Shown here one piece after another: positions 12,481 through 28,139 of a DNA stretch of 64,000 nucleotides. The stretch lies in contig JALMGJ010000017.1 in assembly GCA_023362775.1 (NCBI GenBank), forward strand, positions 21,545,001 to 21,609,000, in the 5' to 3' direction. The notes beneath the pieces are model-generated. The model saw nothing but the letters and a program-made list of their open reading frames with translations, did no database searches and was not told the origin of the DNA. A program made the position numbers and the translations under genes. The DNA comes from Charina bottae (Eukaryota; Chordata; Lepidosauria; Squamata; Charinaidae). The first letter of the stretch is position 1. The number at the start of each line of letters is the position of its first letter.

Positions 12481-13189
12481 CCCTTAAATGCTAAAAAGCA
12501 ACAAATTCCCATCAACTTCATCCTTTGCTCTGATTCACCATAGAGGCTGCTGGTTAAATTTTTTTGTCCGTAAAATAGGATACATGTCACTGACTACAGT
12601 CATTAAAATCACTGAACATCTGGAACAGATATTTCTTGCCAACCCAAATTGTTTGCACTTCTGCAATGCCCAGTGCATTTTTAAAGCAGTACAGAAGGTG
12701 GGGGATCTCATTAACAAATCACAGCTAACAAATAATATATTCCGGAGATTTGCCACAAACTGAAGGTGGTTGTTGCTTTTAAAGCAGAAGCCGTAAAAAG
12801 CAAGGGGGAGGGGAGAAAGAGATGCTCTAATTCTCGGCATTTATGGAAGTGGGGAAAGCATTGTGAAATGTCACCTCACAATAAAGGCTTTGTGCTCAGA
12901 GAAAGCGCTGGGGAGACATGAGAGCAACTTATCATTGTTTCCAACAGGCTTTTAAAGCATTTTGTGCTCGATGGTTTGCCCCAGAATGTGATACATTAAT
13001 GGAAATAAAATGGTGTCTGGTGATATAAGTTACTCTCTAGATAAGGAAAACATAGACATTTCCAATTTTTCAAAACAAAGAAAAACACCCAAGAGCGGTT
13101 GAGATGCTCTTTCTAGGCTAGACCACACAAATAATCTGTATCACCATAGGCTTTTTTAAAAAAATAAATTGGTGATGCTACAAAACCAT
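12481..13189. other. No gene recognised
   Basis: Unique-looking sequence. Frames of 90-100 codons exist on both strands at 12488-12840 but match nothing known and overlap each other. Confidence 0.5.
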
Positions 13190-13465
13190 GTCGATGACGG
13201 TTCTCAGTCATCCAGGTGGAATTGTCTGTAGCTTGAATCATGTCAACTGGATTTCTATTTTCTCAGTGGAAACGTTTCGCTCCTTATCCAAGAAGCTTCT
13301 TCAGTCTGAGCAAAGTTAGTAAGGGAATCCTTAAATATGTTCCTAGGGTGGCTGTGTGACCTTGCACCTGGGGCTAGGTCATGGTTATTTGAGATGTTTA
13401 TTTCTAAGTCCCTTTATCATCCAAAGGAGGATCGTTAAGATTACCTTGCTGTTGCAGCTGCTATA
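13190..13465. mobile_element. Truncated copy of the inverted-arm Penelope-like element
   Basis: Carries one arm of the family seen complete at 17486-18049 and 43651-44214, including the GGTTCTCAGTCATCCAGG end and, on the minus strand, CTGAAGAAGCTTCTTGG and GAAACG. The interior stops near CTTGCTGTTGCAG. The terminal GGTTCTCAG extension is joined to the opposite arm compared with the two complete copies. Confidence 0.75.
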
Positions 13466-13637
13466 GATTTTGCAACTGGGAACTGGTTTGTTAACACTAC
13501 TAAGAAATCTCTGAAAAAGATCCCTAGTTTTCATTTCTGAATCACATACCACAGAGTTCCCAAGTGGAAAATTTAGAGTAACTGAGTTTGCATATGTATT
13601 TTTATTAACAAAGAAGTAGAATGGATATAATGTAGTC

Positions 13638-13973
13638 CAGAGCTTTCCAAACTGTGTGTCGCGACACAAAAGTGTGTCGCCACACACAGCGTGGTGTGTC
13701 GCCACACCACCCGGAAGCGGCGGCGCACGTGTGTACGGCAGCAGCAGCACGGCATCAGTGCTTCTGTGTTTTAGCGGAGGCTGCCGCCACTGCTGTGCAC
13801 ACACACGCCGCCGCACGCCCCCCCGCGCCGCCACCGTGCACGCGCGCGCCGCACGCCCCCGCGCCGCCGCCATCTGCGCGCTCGCCGCGCCGCCGCCATC
13901 TGCGCGCTCGCCGCGCCGCCATCTGCGCGCTCGCCGCGCCGCCGCCGCTGGTGTGTCGCTTTGGAAAGCCCTG
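13638..13973. mobile_element. hAT miniature element, GTGTGTCG family
   Basis: Ends CAGAGCTTTCCAAAC and TTTGGAAAGCCCTG are inverted. Flanks ATGTAGTC (13630-13637) and CTGTAGTC (13974-13981) match at 7 of 8, with TA at the centre. The interior is a CpG-dense GCC/CGC low-complexity run that creates spurious alanine/arginine-rich frames on both strands. Confidence 0.85.
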
Positions 13974-14176
13974 CTGTAGTCAAATACTGGCTGTCAGCAT
14001 TACAAAGATGCTTCAGGAGCAGGTGCAGTTTTACATTAAAGCCTAAATATGCTTAAAGCTTCATGAATTCAATTATTTGTCATTTATTATTAATAATAAT
14101 GACAACCACAATATCATTGAATGTTCTACAATATTTCCAAACAATTCTCAACATTATATTACATATCCGTACCTTA

Positions 14177-14501
14177 AAGGTAAAAGATCCCCCCGCACAT
14201 TTGTGCAGTCGTGTCCGACTCTAGGGGCCGGTGCTCATCTCCATTTGTTAGCCGAAGAGCCAGCATTGTCCAAAGACGCTTCCACGGTCATGTGGCCGGC
14301 ATGACGCACGCGGAACGCTGTTACCTACCCACCGAAGTGGTACCTATTCATCTACTTGCATTTGCATGGTTTCGAATTGCTAGGTTGGCAAGAGCTGGGG
14401 CGAGTGCGGGAGCTCACTCTATCACACGGGACTAGGGATTTGAACCTCCAAACTTGCAATCTTCCAATCGACAAGCCTGGCGTCTTACCCGCTGAGCCAC
14501 T
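14177..14501 (-). mobile_element. tRNA-headed SINE, type 1, full length
   Basis: Full-length minus-strand copy flanked by GTACCTTA at 14169-14176 and 14502-14509. The tRNA-like head ends in GTGGCTCAGCGGGTAAG and the 3' end carries GAGTCGGACACGACTG. The B box has changed (GGTTCAAATCC). Confidence 0.85.
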
Positions 14502-14728
14502 GTACCTTACAAGGTGATAATAGAATCATAAAAGTGGAGGGCACCTTTCATTCCATCTAGAACAACACTGGTTCATGTCAAAAATTAAGAATTCAAGCAC
14601 CCCAAAGATGGCTAGCCAAGCTTTTCTTTAAGATCCCAAACAAGGGTGAACCCACCATACCTCTAGTTAATTATTTTAAATCCTGAACTGTTGTAATCAA
14701 TAAAAAGTCTCTCCAAAAGTTCTACTGA

Positions 14729-14968
14729 AATTTATATATTTATTTATTTTCTATCCCGTCTTTATTTTTATAAATAACTCAAGGCGACCAACATAGCTAA
14801 TACGCCTTCCTCCTCCTCTTTTCCCCACAACCCTGTGAGGTGAGTTGGGCTGAGTGTGTGTGACTGGCCCAAGGTCACCCAGCTGGCTTTCATGCCTAAG
14901 GCGGAACTAGAATTCACAGTCTCCTGGTTTCTAGCCTGGTGCCTTAACCACTAGACCAAACTGGCTCT
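14729..14968 (-). mobile_element. tRNA-headed SINE, type 2
   Basis: Minus-strand copy. Head: AGCCAGTTTGGTCTAGTGG with an A-box-like TGGTCTAGTGG. Then the block GGTGACCTTGGGCCAGTCAC, here decayed, then CTCACAGGGTTGT. The 3' end has TATTTATAAAAATAAAGACGG and an (AAATA)n tail. Confidence 0.85.
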
Positions 14969-17485
14969 CTTTATCTTCCTCTAAGATTTTTTTTTTGCCA
15001 TTTATCTAAATTTATCTTCCTCTAAGTCTTAAAACATATCATCTGGAACAGAAACAAAAATAAATGTTTGCTCTGTATTATGTGTAAGCCCTCAAGTTAT
15101 TTGAATAGGAGGGCTATAAGCAAAAACAATAAGAAATGTGAGGTCTATGTCTACTTTTTGTTTAAAGGAAAAATTTCCTTTAACATTTTCAGGGCAGTCA
15201 AGGAAAATTTCTGTCCTCAAGAATGTTGGTGTACAGTTCCTGCAAGACTAATTTCCACAACAGAGATTCCCCAGGGAATCCTATCACAGGAACAGCCGCC
15301 TAATGAGAGCAATGTGTGCTGTGTGAATGCCAATCTACCTCCTCCTCAAGTGGCTCCTTCAAGTGTTTTTTTTCCCTGCCTTTCCAAAAAGCTACCACCA
15401 CACAATTTGTTTAATGAGATCTGTATGTCAGCCCAAGTTGATATAGTAATTATCCCAGATTAGTCCTGCTCACATTGGGAAGCTGCGTGAGCCTTTTGAT
15501 CTGAGGGAGCTGCCTTAAAAAATAAATGCTCTATCTAAAACTGTTGTGATGGAAGGACGGGAAAAACAGTAAGATAGTCTGAAGAAATTCTTCCATCCCA
15601 CATCCATTCAATGCAGGGGGCAAAAGATTTTGATGGAAATGACTAAGATGTCAAACTGCCTGTTCCTTAGGCTGGAGAAAGAGGTTAGGCAGAAGGCCAG
15701 CAGACACTATGATTCTGAGATTGCGTAGATCAAAGTGGAGCTCAGGGTGGAGAAAGGAAGCAGCACAAGAAAAACATTAAGCATTTGGATAGCCTGCTTT
15801 ACACGAAAACTGTATCAGAGTCTCTTGATAATTCATGCATTCCCATAAGCTCCTTATGTTCCTTTCACAAAGCACAGAGAATGCTGTTTTGGAATTGATG
15901 TGGGTGTGCTATTGTACTACCAACAGTTTTGCTTCAAAATTTCTACCACGGGAAAAAAACCTGGACCTCTGAAAAGATTTGCCATTTCATGTTTAATAAG
16001 TATTTAATGAATGTAGTTTTAAAAACCACCCTTTCCCACTTCATTTTTCATCACTTGTAGGTCTGGGGTTTGTTTTGCTTTCCAGTTTTTCAGAACTCAC
16101 AACCTAGAATGAAGCATGGCTAAACATTTACCTGGTGGGCCTGAAAGAAAGAAACACATACAGTACAACCTATTTGACTTTTGGATATGTTCAGACAGAA
16201 ATGCCGCTGTTTCTTGAAGTTGTATTAAGCATTCAGGGAGGAACAATAAACACGTATCTAGGACCATCCATATATCCTATACAAGGCCTAGGACCCTATT
16301 TCAAGAATATGAGCCTCATGGGCAATGCTCCAGGAGATCATCCACCCATCTCACCCATCAAACTATTTTCAACGGTGGCCTTCAGCATCTCTCAGGCTTG
16401 TTTTGTGTGGTTGTTATCCATTGTCTAAACCTTTGGTGCCAAGGAGGGTTTTTCTCCTAAGAGTTTTATAATTGGCATATGGAACTCATAGAAAATCATC
16501 AGCTACAAGAGTCTGAAAGTATGCAGTAGTTTCTTTCCCAAAGAAAGCTAAGATCTTTTATTAAGGATTGCATGCTGAAAAATAAGAGTATCCCAACAGA
16601 TATCGAAATGGATATTGCCTTCAGTGGACAAATACATCTCTCCATTCCAAGTAAATTTCCTAGAAAGAGCTACAAGCAGCAACTTCTCAACTTTAATCCC
16701 TGTTATCACTGAGATGGGCTGGGAAATATCCCACGCTAGGGAACCACTGCCTATTGGTATGGAGCAGGGATAAGGACTTGCCACTTTTCAAATGGGTTGA
16801 ACTTCAGTTCCCATCATATCCAGCCAGCAAAGTAAGAAATTGTGGAAGCTGTGGTACAAACACCTGGAAAGTTGCCTGCCCTTTGTGAGTAGGCAAAACT
16901 GAGTTAGAAGCCAGTTAGAATGAACTGTACATATGATATGGCATGTGGCAGTTTCCCATGTATTTTATATTTTACTCTTCATACTAACTTTCCCAAATAT
17001 CAGACTGGGCAACCCTCTGAATTTTCATCAGGGAATTCAGTATGTTCCAAAATGTCATTGCAGCATCACAATTGCAGCAGTAAATTACTAGGATCTCAAT
17101 GTGGGGATGGTGGTGGGAAGCACTGATGGTTTGTGGGAGTGAGGTACCAGCATCCGACAACATCCTATCGGCATTTGCTCAATGCTTAGAGCAGACTAAA
17201 AATACTGCCTTGGCAAAGAAGGGACAGAATGTCCTTTAAGTGAGAAAGCATGTGGGCAAACTGACATTTTGCTGACAAGGAAAACAGGATGATTCAGCTC
17301 CCAGAGGAAACTGTGTGTGTGTGCACACGCGCGTGCACGCACATGCAGGTGTCTGTACACACACATGCTCTTGATTCATTACAATATGCATGCATGCATC
17401 TGTGTACATGTGGTTTTAAGAAATCATATTATCAACCAGGTTGTTATGGTTAATATTTCCAATATTAAATACAATATTATTTAAT
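14969..17485. other. No gene recognised
   Basis: Longest stretch without a clear repeat in the left half. No exon with convincing splice sites or protein similarity was recognised. 16795-16865 resembles a decayed copy of a small CAGCTTCCACA-type miniature element. A mixed GT/CA repeat lies at 17312-17360. Confidence 0.5.
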
Positions 17486-18049
17486 GTCAATGAAGGTTCT
17501 CAGTCATCCAGGTGGAACAGTCTGTAGCTTGAATCATGTCAACTGGATTTCTATTTTCTCAGTGGAAACGTTTTGCTCCTTATCCAAGAAGCTTCTTCAG
17601 TCTGAGCAAAGTTAGTAAGGGAATCCTTAAATATGTTTCTAGGGTGGCTGTGTGACCTTGCACCTGGGGCTAAGTCATTTATGCCAACTTGTCCATTTAT
17701 GCCAACTTGGAAAATCCTTCCTTGAATAGAGGTGGGGGCCTCAGGCACAATCTTTCCCCTATTTTCCTTCCTGCTTTGTCTTCTGTGCCTAGGAAGATTA
17801 AGACCATTTCGCAATCTCAACAACAGCAAGGTAATCTTAACGATCCTCCTTTGGATGATAAAGGGACTTAGAAATAAACATCTCAAATAACCATGACTTA
17901 GCCCCAGGTGCAAGGTCACACAGCCACCCTAGAAACATATTTAAGGATTCCCTTACCAACTTTTCTCAGACTGAAGAAGCTTCTTGGATAAGGAGCAAAA
18001 CGTTTCCACTGAGAAAATAGAAATCCAGTTGACATGATTCAAGCTACAG
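17486..18049. mobile_element. 564 bp inverted-arm Penelope-like element, copy A
   Basis: Flanked by the 13 bp duplication AATATTATTTAAT (17473-17485 and 18050-18062). The element is an imperfect palindrome: arms of about 165 bp at about 17520-17685 and 17880-18049 read as inverse complements, around a unique core of about 195 bp. Each arm has CTGAAGAAGCTTCTTGGATA followed by AGGAGCAAAACG, a hammerhead-like layout with the GAAAC box decayed to AAAAC. A 35 bp extension (GGTTCTCAGTCATCCAGG) occurs on the left end only. No open reading frame of note. The Penelope link rests on the hammerhead-like motif and remains an inference. Confidence 0.8.
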
Positions 18050-18062
18050 AATATTATTTAAT

Positions 18063-18945
18063 ATAATAAATAATTATATTATTTATATATTATTTATAAT
18101 TATTACTAACAGGGTTAGCTTTTCTGGAGGAAATTAGAAACAAACAGAAGATCACCCTTTGTTTCACACAAGTAAGATTTCCCTAAAGAGAAAGTATGCA
18201 AGATAGTGTTCAGGTCAATGGTGACTGGTACAGCATTGCTTTTATAATTATTTGTCCTTTAACAAAGTAAAACGAGCTTCTAGTATTCACTGCTCTGTTG
18301 TATAAACCTGGGTAGTATTTCCATGGGTATATATGCATTACACTGGGAAGGTGCTAGTAATTCTTAGCTTAAATCCCTGTCCTTTTTGAAGAAGTAGTGT
18401 TCTAAGCATTTTCTGGGAGAGAGAAAGGGTTTATGAAGTTTCCCACATATATTCAGCTAATGGGGAGATGTTCATTCTCACATTTGTACAATTCCCCTTC
18501 TTTTTAGGGCTGTTCATTCTTGGCTGTTTATTTGTCTCTTCTTCTGCTTTGTCCTCTGCCTTCCTTCTCAGTGCAAAGCAACTGTTAATTATTCAAGAGT
18601 TTTAATGCTGTAGTCAGACCATTATGCAGATTAAAATTTGCATATCTTATTCTAAGCACACCTAGATTCTTCAGTACAGAAGAAACCTGATCTGATATTA
18701 ATTTGTCAAAAAAAGCCCCCAATCTCTTCCCATTTGTTAGAGCAGACTTATGAAAGAGAGAAAGAGCATGCACTTGTCCTCAAGTATAGAAACTATAGAA
18801 AGATCAAGCTACCAATCATGAATGACAGATGTGTGTGCATACAGTATGTATGCGTATAAAATGCTACAAGTGCACATCTAACATCTCTCCTCACTACATT
18901 TATCATTACATTGTCCTTTGCAAGCTACATCTGACATGCTTTTAG
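18063..18945. other. No gene recognised
   Basis: AT-rich; nothing recognised. Confidence 0.5.
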
Positions 18946-19079
18946 CAGTGGTTTTCAAACTTGGCAATGTTAAGATGTGTGGACTTCAACTCCCAGAATT
19001 CCCTAGCCAGCATGCTGGCTGGGGAATTCTGGGAGTTGAAGCTCACACATCTTAAGGTTGCCAAATTTGAAAACCACTG
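18946..19079. mobile_element. Palindromic miniature element, CAGTG...CACTG family
   Basis: Long hairpin: CAGTGGTTTTCAAACTTGG at the left is the inverse of the right end, and the arms meet at a CCAGCATGCTGG centre. A small hAT-like family found several times in this window. Confidence 0.8.
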
Positions 19080-20681
19080 CTATAGAGCAAGGCATCTCAG
19101 ATGCTTAGCTCAAACAGTAGCCTCCAGGAACTTGATGCATCCTGGGGCTGCTAGTCTTTGCCTGGAAGATCACCTTGAAAACTCATGTAAAGCACCTCAA
19201 GTTCCTCATGAAAAAATGCAGGATAGAAAGCAATTGTGTTCATTAGCTAAACAGGGAAAAAAAATTCGGCCTCTATAAACAAGAAAATAAACAACAGATA
19301 ACTGTTTCCTTGAAGACAATGCAACATTCCCTACAACAGATCTGCCTGACAATATTTTAAGGTACATTCTCATCTTATGTGGGATGATAGCCAGGCCCAA
19401 GAGATCTGGACAGAACAATGTGCAGAAGGGCATCTTAAGAGACAACAAGGAAAAGGAAGTCTGTGACTAGGCAGTCACAATTCTAACTAAAACGTCTAGA
19501 GTAAAACTGACCAGGATTTTATTCCATGTCCCAGAGCAAGTCCCAGAGCACAGTGCCCCAATTGTGTGCTCTTCAGAACTGTAGGACTTCAATTCCTTTA
19601 ACCCGCCCAGCTGGACTTTGACCTCACTGGCAGGGGAAGAGGGGTATGGACTTTGAAGTCCAACACTTTGGAGGGCACCAGGTAGGGAAGGTTGGCATGC
19701 AGGGTTTTCATCACAGAAAGCCACTTATCTGCAGAGAGAATCATGGTGGGTGATGGTATTCACGTTTTAAGAAAAGTTCAGTCTTTCTGTCATTGTAATT
19801 TTTTCAAGCCTGTGGAATTGCTTTGTTGTTGTTTTTTTACTGCTATACTGAGAAGCCAAGTGCAAGATGCACCTTAGGAAGGCAAGTACTGAAGTTGTCC
19901 CTGAGCTTCTCAGGAATTTGTTTCAGTCCCAAAACACACAAACCCTTTCCCAGGTTTATCTATTCCTGTTCTCCCCCTAAACAGCTACCAGAAGTCACTG
20001 AGGATGGATAGACTTATTCAGAAAAACCATGGGCTACAGTCCTCTTCTACTTCAGACTGCAGCTGAGAGGATTGATCTTCCAATATTTTTGTGTTGTTCT
20101 ACAAAAGCATGTCAGAGCCTGGCTAATACAGAACTCTGACAGATGAGGGCTATAGGATACTGCCATGGACTGAATAAAAACCAATGGCACATCCAGCTTA
20201 TTATATATCAGCAGACAGATCACGGAGTATCAAAATCCATCTCCGTACTGGAAATGCTTGGAGTTATTTAACACATATGGAGTTAGGCAAAACACATATT
20301 CTATCACTGAGTTACAATCCTTTCCTACTGTATTAATTGTTACTGACAGTATGTTTCTAAGATAGTAATAATATTGGTCTACTCTACAAAGTTCTTGTAA
20401 ATTCTCCTGAGATAGTGTGAAATCTTATCATAATAAATCATTAAATATTATTAATAAAATGGTATAACCCCAGATGCATGCATATACCTCTCCCCCAGAT
20501 TATTTGGAGTAATCCTGCATTTAATGCAAATTCAGAATAGAACTCTAAGCTCCACCTACTAGACACAACAAAGCTCACTATTGTTTTTCTCCTGAACAAA
20601 AAGGCCCTTGATCTCCCCTGGGATCATCAATGATCATGCACTTCAATTCAACATCCCATTCATTTGTTGGAAACATTAGTG
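19080..20681. other. No gene recognised, one decayed miniature element
   Basis: 19550-19695 looks like a decayed hAT-type miniature element (left CAGTGCCCCAA, right GGAGGGCACCAGG). The rest shows no exon or known repeat. Confidence 0.4.
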
Positions 20682-20929
20682 CAGGGGTGGGGAACCTTTT
20701 TTCTGCCAAGGGCCATTTGGATATTTATAACTGGGGACCGGGGTGGGGTGGGGGCAGGGTTTCTGGGATTTCCACAGACCGGGGGCCGGAGTTTGCGGGC
20801 GGGAGCCAATCACAAGCACTTGGGGGCGGGGTTTGCGGGCGGAAGCCAATCGCGTGGAAGGGGCGGGGTTTGCGGGTGGGAGCCCCACGGGCCGTATACA
20901 GTACGCGGGCCTGACATTGCCCACCCCTG
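20682..20929. mobile_element. hAT miniature element, GGTGGGGAACC family, copy 1
   Basis: Perfect 8 bp target duplication CATTAGTG (20674-20681 and 20930-20937). Ends are CAGGGGTGGGGAACC and TTGCCCACCCCTG. The interior holds three or more GCGGGCGGGAGCCAATC-type units. 248 bp, non-coding. Confidence 0.9.
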
Positions 20930-21712
20930 CATTAGTGAATCAGAAACTGAAATGAATCCAGGGTTGTCACTGATGAAACATATAGGTGGTCCTTAAAGCA
21001 AGAAATCTCCACGACAATTCAGTCAAATATTGAGCCTATATTTTTTACATATAGTTGAGCTTCCACTACTAAATATTGTATACATTGATAACCTAAATAA
21101 GTTTTTCTAACGTTGAGCTGAAATCAAAGTCAAGCACTGGGTACTGTAACGATTGTAGTGAAAAATATTTATCAGCAGATGCTAAAAAGAGGATGAAGGG
21201 TAGAGAGAGCCTGTTCAAGTTCAGCAAGGAAGCAAAATCTGCAGTGCAGCATCTTTGGGATCCTCCAGAACTCCAAAAATGAAGAGCACTGTTGGCAGAA
21301 AATAAGGACCTGCCGAAAGGCACAGCAAGCATTATTTTTAATTCTTCCAGCTCTTTGCAAAATAATAGGTTGGGAGGGAGGTCAAAGCATTCTGAAGATA
21401 GGAATAGCAGCAAAAGATGTAAGCTTAACAGACCATTAACCCTCAGCCTATTAAAATAATGAGCAAAGCTATTCAGAGATCAGGACTGAGTCATAGCAGT
21501 GGAGGAAAATGCACTTGTTCTCTTTACCTCCTTGTTAAGGATTTGTGGAATGTGTAAAATAAAAATTAACATCCTCTGTCAGATAGGATGGCATACTATA
21601 GATCATGGCTAACTTTTAGCTTAGAGCAGCATTCTCCAGCTTGTTCCTCTCTAGGTTAGGGGTGGATAGATGAGAGCATGACTTGCAATTTTACTTTTTA
21701 AAACCCACCTAA

Positions 21713-22034
21713 AAAGGTAAAGGTTCCCCCCGCATATTTGTGCAGTCGTGTCCGACTCTAGGAGCCGGTGCTCATCTCTGTTTGTTAGCCAAAGAGCCAG
21801 CGTTGTCCGAAGACGCTTCCGCGGTCATGTGGCCACATGACACGTGTGGAACGCTGTTACCTTCCCACCAAAGTGGTACCTATTAATCTACTTGCATTTG
21901 CATGCTTTCGAATTGCTAGGTTGGCAAGAGCTGGGGCAAGTGCGGGAGCTCACTCCGTCACACGGGGCTAGGGATTCGAACCTCCGAACTTGCGATCTTT
22001 CGGTCAACAAGTCTGGTGTCTTACCCGCTGATCA
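21713..22034 (-). mobile_element. tRNA-headed SINE, type 1
   Basis: Minus-strand copy with B box GGTTCGAATCC near 21970-21985 and 3' end GAGTCGGACACGACTG followed by the ACCTTT tail. The A-box side is mutated (CAGCGGGTAAG remains). Confidence 0.85.
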
Positions 22035-25363
<3,329 letters not shown>

Positions 25364-25858
25364 CCGTATTTTCTGGCATATAAGACGACTGGGCGTATAA
25401 GACGACCCCCAACTTTTCCAGTTAAAATACAGAGTTTGGGATATACGCCGGAAAATACGGTACTCGCCGTATAAGACCTCTCCTGGCCAAGTGCAGCCGC
25501 TCGCCGGAACGCAGCCCCCAGGGAAGAGCAGGAGGACGAGCGCGGGGCGGCGTACTGCATTGGGTCCTGTTGCTCGAAGGAGAAACGCGGGGAGGGGGGA
25601 GCGAGCTCCGTTCCCTCGGAGCAGCCTTGGGAAGGGAGGGGGCAAAACGCAGTGGCTCCACGACGGGCTCCAAACTCGTCCTCCTGCTCTTCCCTGGGGG
25701 CTGCGTTCCGGCGAGCGGCTGCACTTGGCCAGGAGAGGTCTTATATGGCGAGTACTATTTTCCGGCGTATAAGACGACACCTGGCGTATAAGACGACCCC
25801 CGACTTTTGAGATGATTTTCCTGGGTTAAAAAGTCGTCTTATACGCCGGAAAATACGG
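25364..25858. mobile_element. TA-flanked palindromic DNA element (TATAAGACGAC family)
   Basis: Ends CCGTATTTTCTGGC and GCCGGAAAATACGG are inverted and flanked by TA on each side, the target pattern of Tc1/mariner-type elements. Arms at about 25443-25540 and 25675-25771 are near-perfect inverse complements and CpG-rich. GTATAAGACGAC recurs several times. The two strands give nearly the same spurious peptide because of the symmetry. Non-coding. It sits about 310 bp upstream of a TRMT61A acceptor. Confidence 0.8.
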
Positions 25859-26639
25859 TAATCACAAAGATTCAGTCCCACAACATATGGAAGGTGTTCA
25901 CTTGTGAATTCATAATTATGCCCAAACCAAAAATAATTGGCAAACAATTAACCTATCCTGACAGGGGATGTAATGATTACCCAATAACAGAATAGTCAGA
26001 TTTGGAATTGGTTGTTCAGTTTAAAAAAATCCTCAAGGATTTTTCTCTCTCTCTTTCCCTCCAAGGTTCAGGTTCTTATGTGGCAAGTAGGATTCCCTCA
26101 GTAGTTGAGCAAAGACTACAGTAAGAAAGCCTTCCAACGGTCAGGAGATCTCATATCCTTCTCCAAATGATGCCCTCCGCATGTTCTGAATTCCCTTCAT
26201 CCTGAATTACTAGCCATGCTGATGCAAGCTGCAATCCAAAGGTCTGGGGAAAATCCAAGTGGCAAAAGGCTGGGTCTCCCACCACCTTCTAGAGTTCCTC
26301 CTCTTCACATCAGCTGCTCATAAAACCTTACTAACCTTTCTTCCAAACCTTTCTCCATTCTCCTCTTTCATCCCTTTTATACACAAAAGGACGACTCCCA
26401 AAACATGATCTTAGAGATGGCAAATACAGAATCAAGTTTCTAACTCTTACGGAAATAAAAAAACATGCTTGATCATCCATGTTGGCAATGCCTGAAGAAA
26501 TCTAAAAAGGGATAAAATTCCTGCAAAAGTAACCAAAGATTTGGAAGGAAAGCTTCAGTACACTGGATTATACATTCTATGCTCAGTAACAAACAAAACA
26601 AGACATGCAGCACTATAAGAATGTACCTCACCTCATTCA

Positions 26640-26712
26640 TTAATTCATTCATTCAACAGATTTATAAGGCCGCCCAACTCACACACGGTGACTCCGGGCA
26701 GCTTACAGAATT
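26640..26712 (-). mobile_element. L2-like LINE 3' tail fragment, antisense
   Basis: Minus strand reads GTAAGCTGCCCGGAGTCACC, then GAGTTGGGCGGCC and a (GAAT)n tail. Confidence 0.7.
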
Positions 26713-26740
26713 AAATATACCATGTATTTTAGAATACTGT

Positions 26741-26851
26741 CTTGTTTTTCAAACTTGGCAGTTTTAAGATCACACATAAGTTCATGCTGGCTGGGGAATT
26801 CTGGGAGTTGAAGTCCACACATCTTAAAGTTGCCAAGTTTGAAAAACACTG
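26741..26851. mobile_element. Palindromic miniature element, CAGTG...CACTG family
   Basis: TTTTTCAAACTTGGCA at the left is the inverse of the right end, which finishes GAAAAACACTG. The left arm is damaged. Confidence 0.7.
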
Positions 26852-28139
26852 CTCTATCTACTCTGTTACAGACCTTCTCCAAATCTTCTTATCCAGCAAC
26901 TCTTTGCAACTTCTCAAAGCACCTAAAACACGATCTCTTGCCTCCAGCACTTTTGCTGTAGCAGTATGTCCACAAGTCCTGTCATTTTATCGTAGATCCT
27001 ACCCTTCAACTGTTTTGCACATAAAGACATTACACCAAGAGCGCATGAGACCAACACACTCTGTTGAGTCTCTTGCCAGAAGGCACAATTGTACTACTGG
27101 GGAGCTGTGCATCCCACGGAGGGTAATGATCCCCCCCCCACCGAGTTATCTTTGCCCTTGTTCTGGATCTCTTTGCGTTCATCCCCAGGAGTAGCAGCAG
27201 AGATAGAAAGCCACAAGGGCAGCTGCTTGGTTTACCAAGCTCATTTTTCCACACTGTAGTCTTTTACATTTTTAATCAACTGCCTTTTAAGATCTGCTGT
27301 TGAGCCACAGGAGAAGATACTGTTCTTGTTTCCTTTCTAGAACCCCCAGTATAACTGGCTGGTTGCCTGGCTCTTGAGATTAATCACACCCCCTGTTTAT
27401 GCCAAATTCTGAATCTGATGGTACTTTCTGGTTGATTTTATTTTATTGCCAGGCACTTGTGGTTCTTGTCAACAGGACAACCCCATGTGGTGGCAGGAAG
27501 CAATCTGCTACATTATCATTAAAAAGCTGCCTTGAAAATACATGATGCAGCGGACTTCCGGTGGGGACATGGCGGTTTGAACAGCTGTGCCCGTGGGCTC
27601 AGCGGGCAGAACTGACAACGCGGCAGTTTTTCGGTCTTAGGCAGGTTTTTCCTGAAGACCAGGAGTGTTTTTCCGGAAAAAGGAAAACACCTAGAATCAC
27701 CCCATCTGTCCTCCGGATGGCTGCTTGCAGCCAGAAGATTGCAAACAGCGTTTGCGCTCGACTGGAAAGAGATAGCTGGGAGGCTGGGATGTCACCATTT
27801 CCAAGCCACGCTGTAGCCTTAAAGGGACACTAAGACCAGCCACCCCATTTCTAAATCACCCAATTCATATTTCTTTTAAGTATGCGTACCCTAAGAGAGG
27901 CTTCCTACAGCAAGGAGAAGCGGGTTCTCTTGGTGCTTATCGGCTTTTTTGGGATCAATTTTTTTAAAAAAATTCTTTTAAAGTTTTGGACTTTGTTTTC
28001 CATCCAAATATTAAGGAGGATTGAGAGTAAATAATTGTCTCCCTGTTATTATTTTTGTACTAAATTTGAAGATATTAGCATTTTCCTACATGTTGAATCG
28101 GCTGTTTTGAACTTTCAGTTTTCTGCTTCTACTTTCCCT

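Noticed and set aside
13385..14046. Alanine/arginine-rich frames of 100-160 codons
   Set aside because: GCC/CGC low-complexity interior of a hAT miniature element.
16135..16428. 97-codon frame with several hydrophobic stretches
   Set aside because: No known similarity, no splice or promoter evidence.
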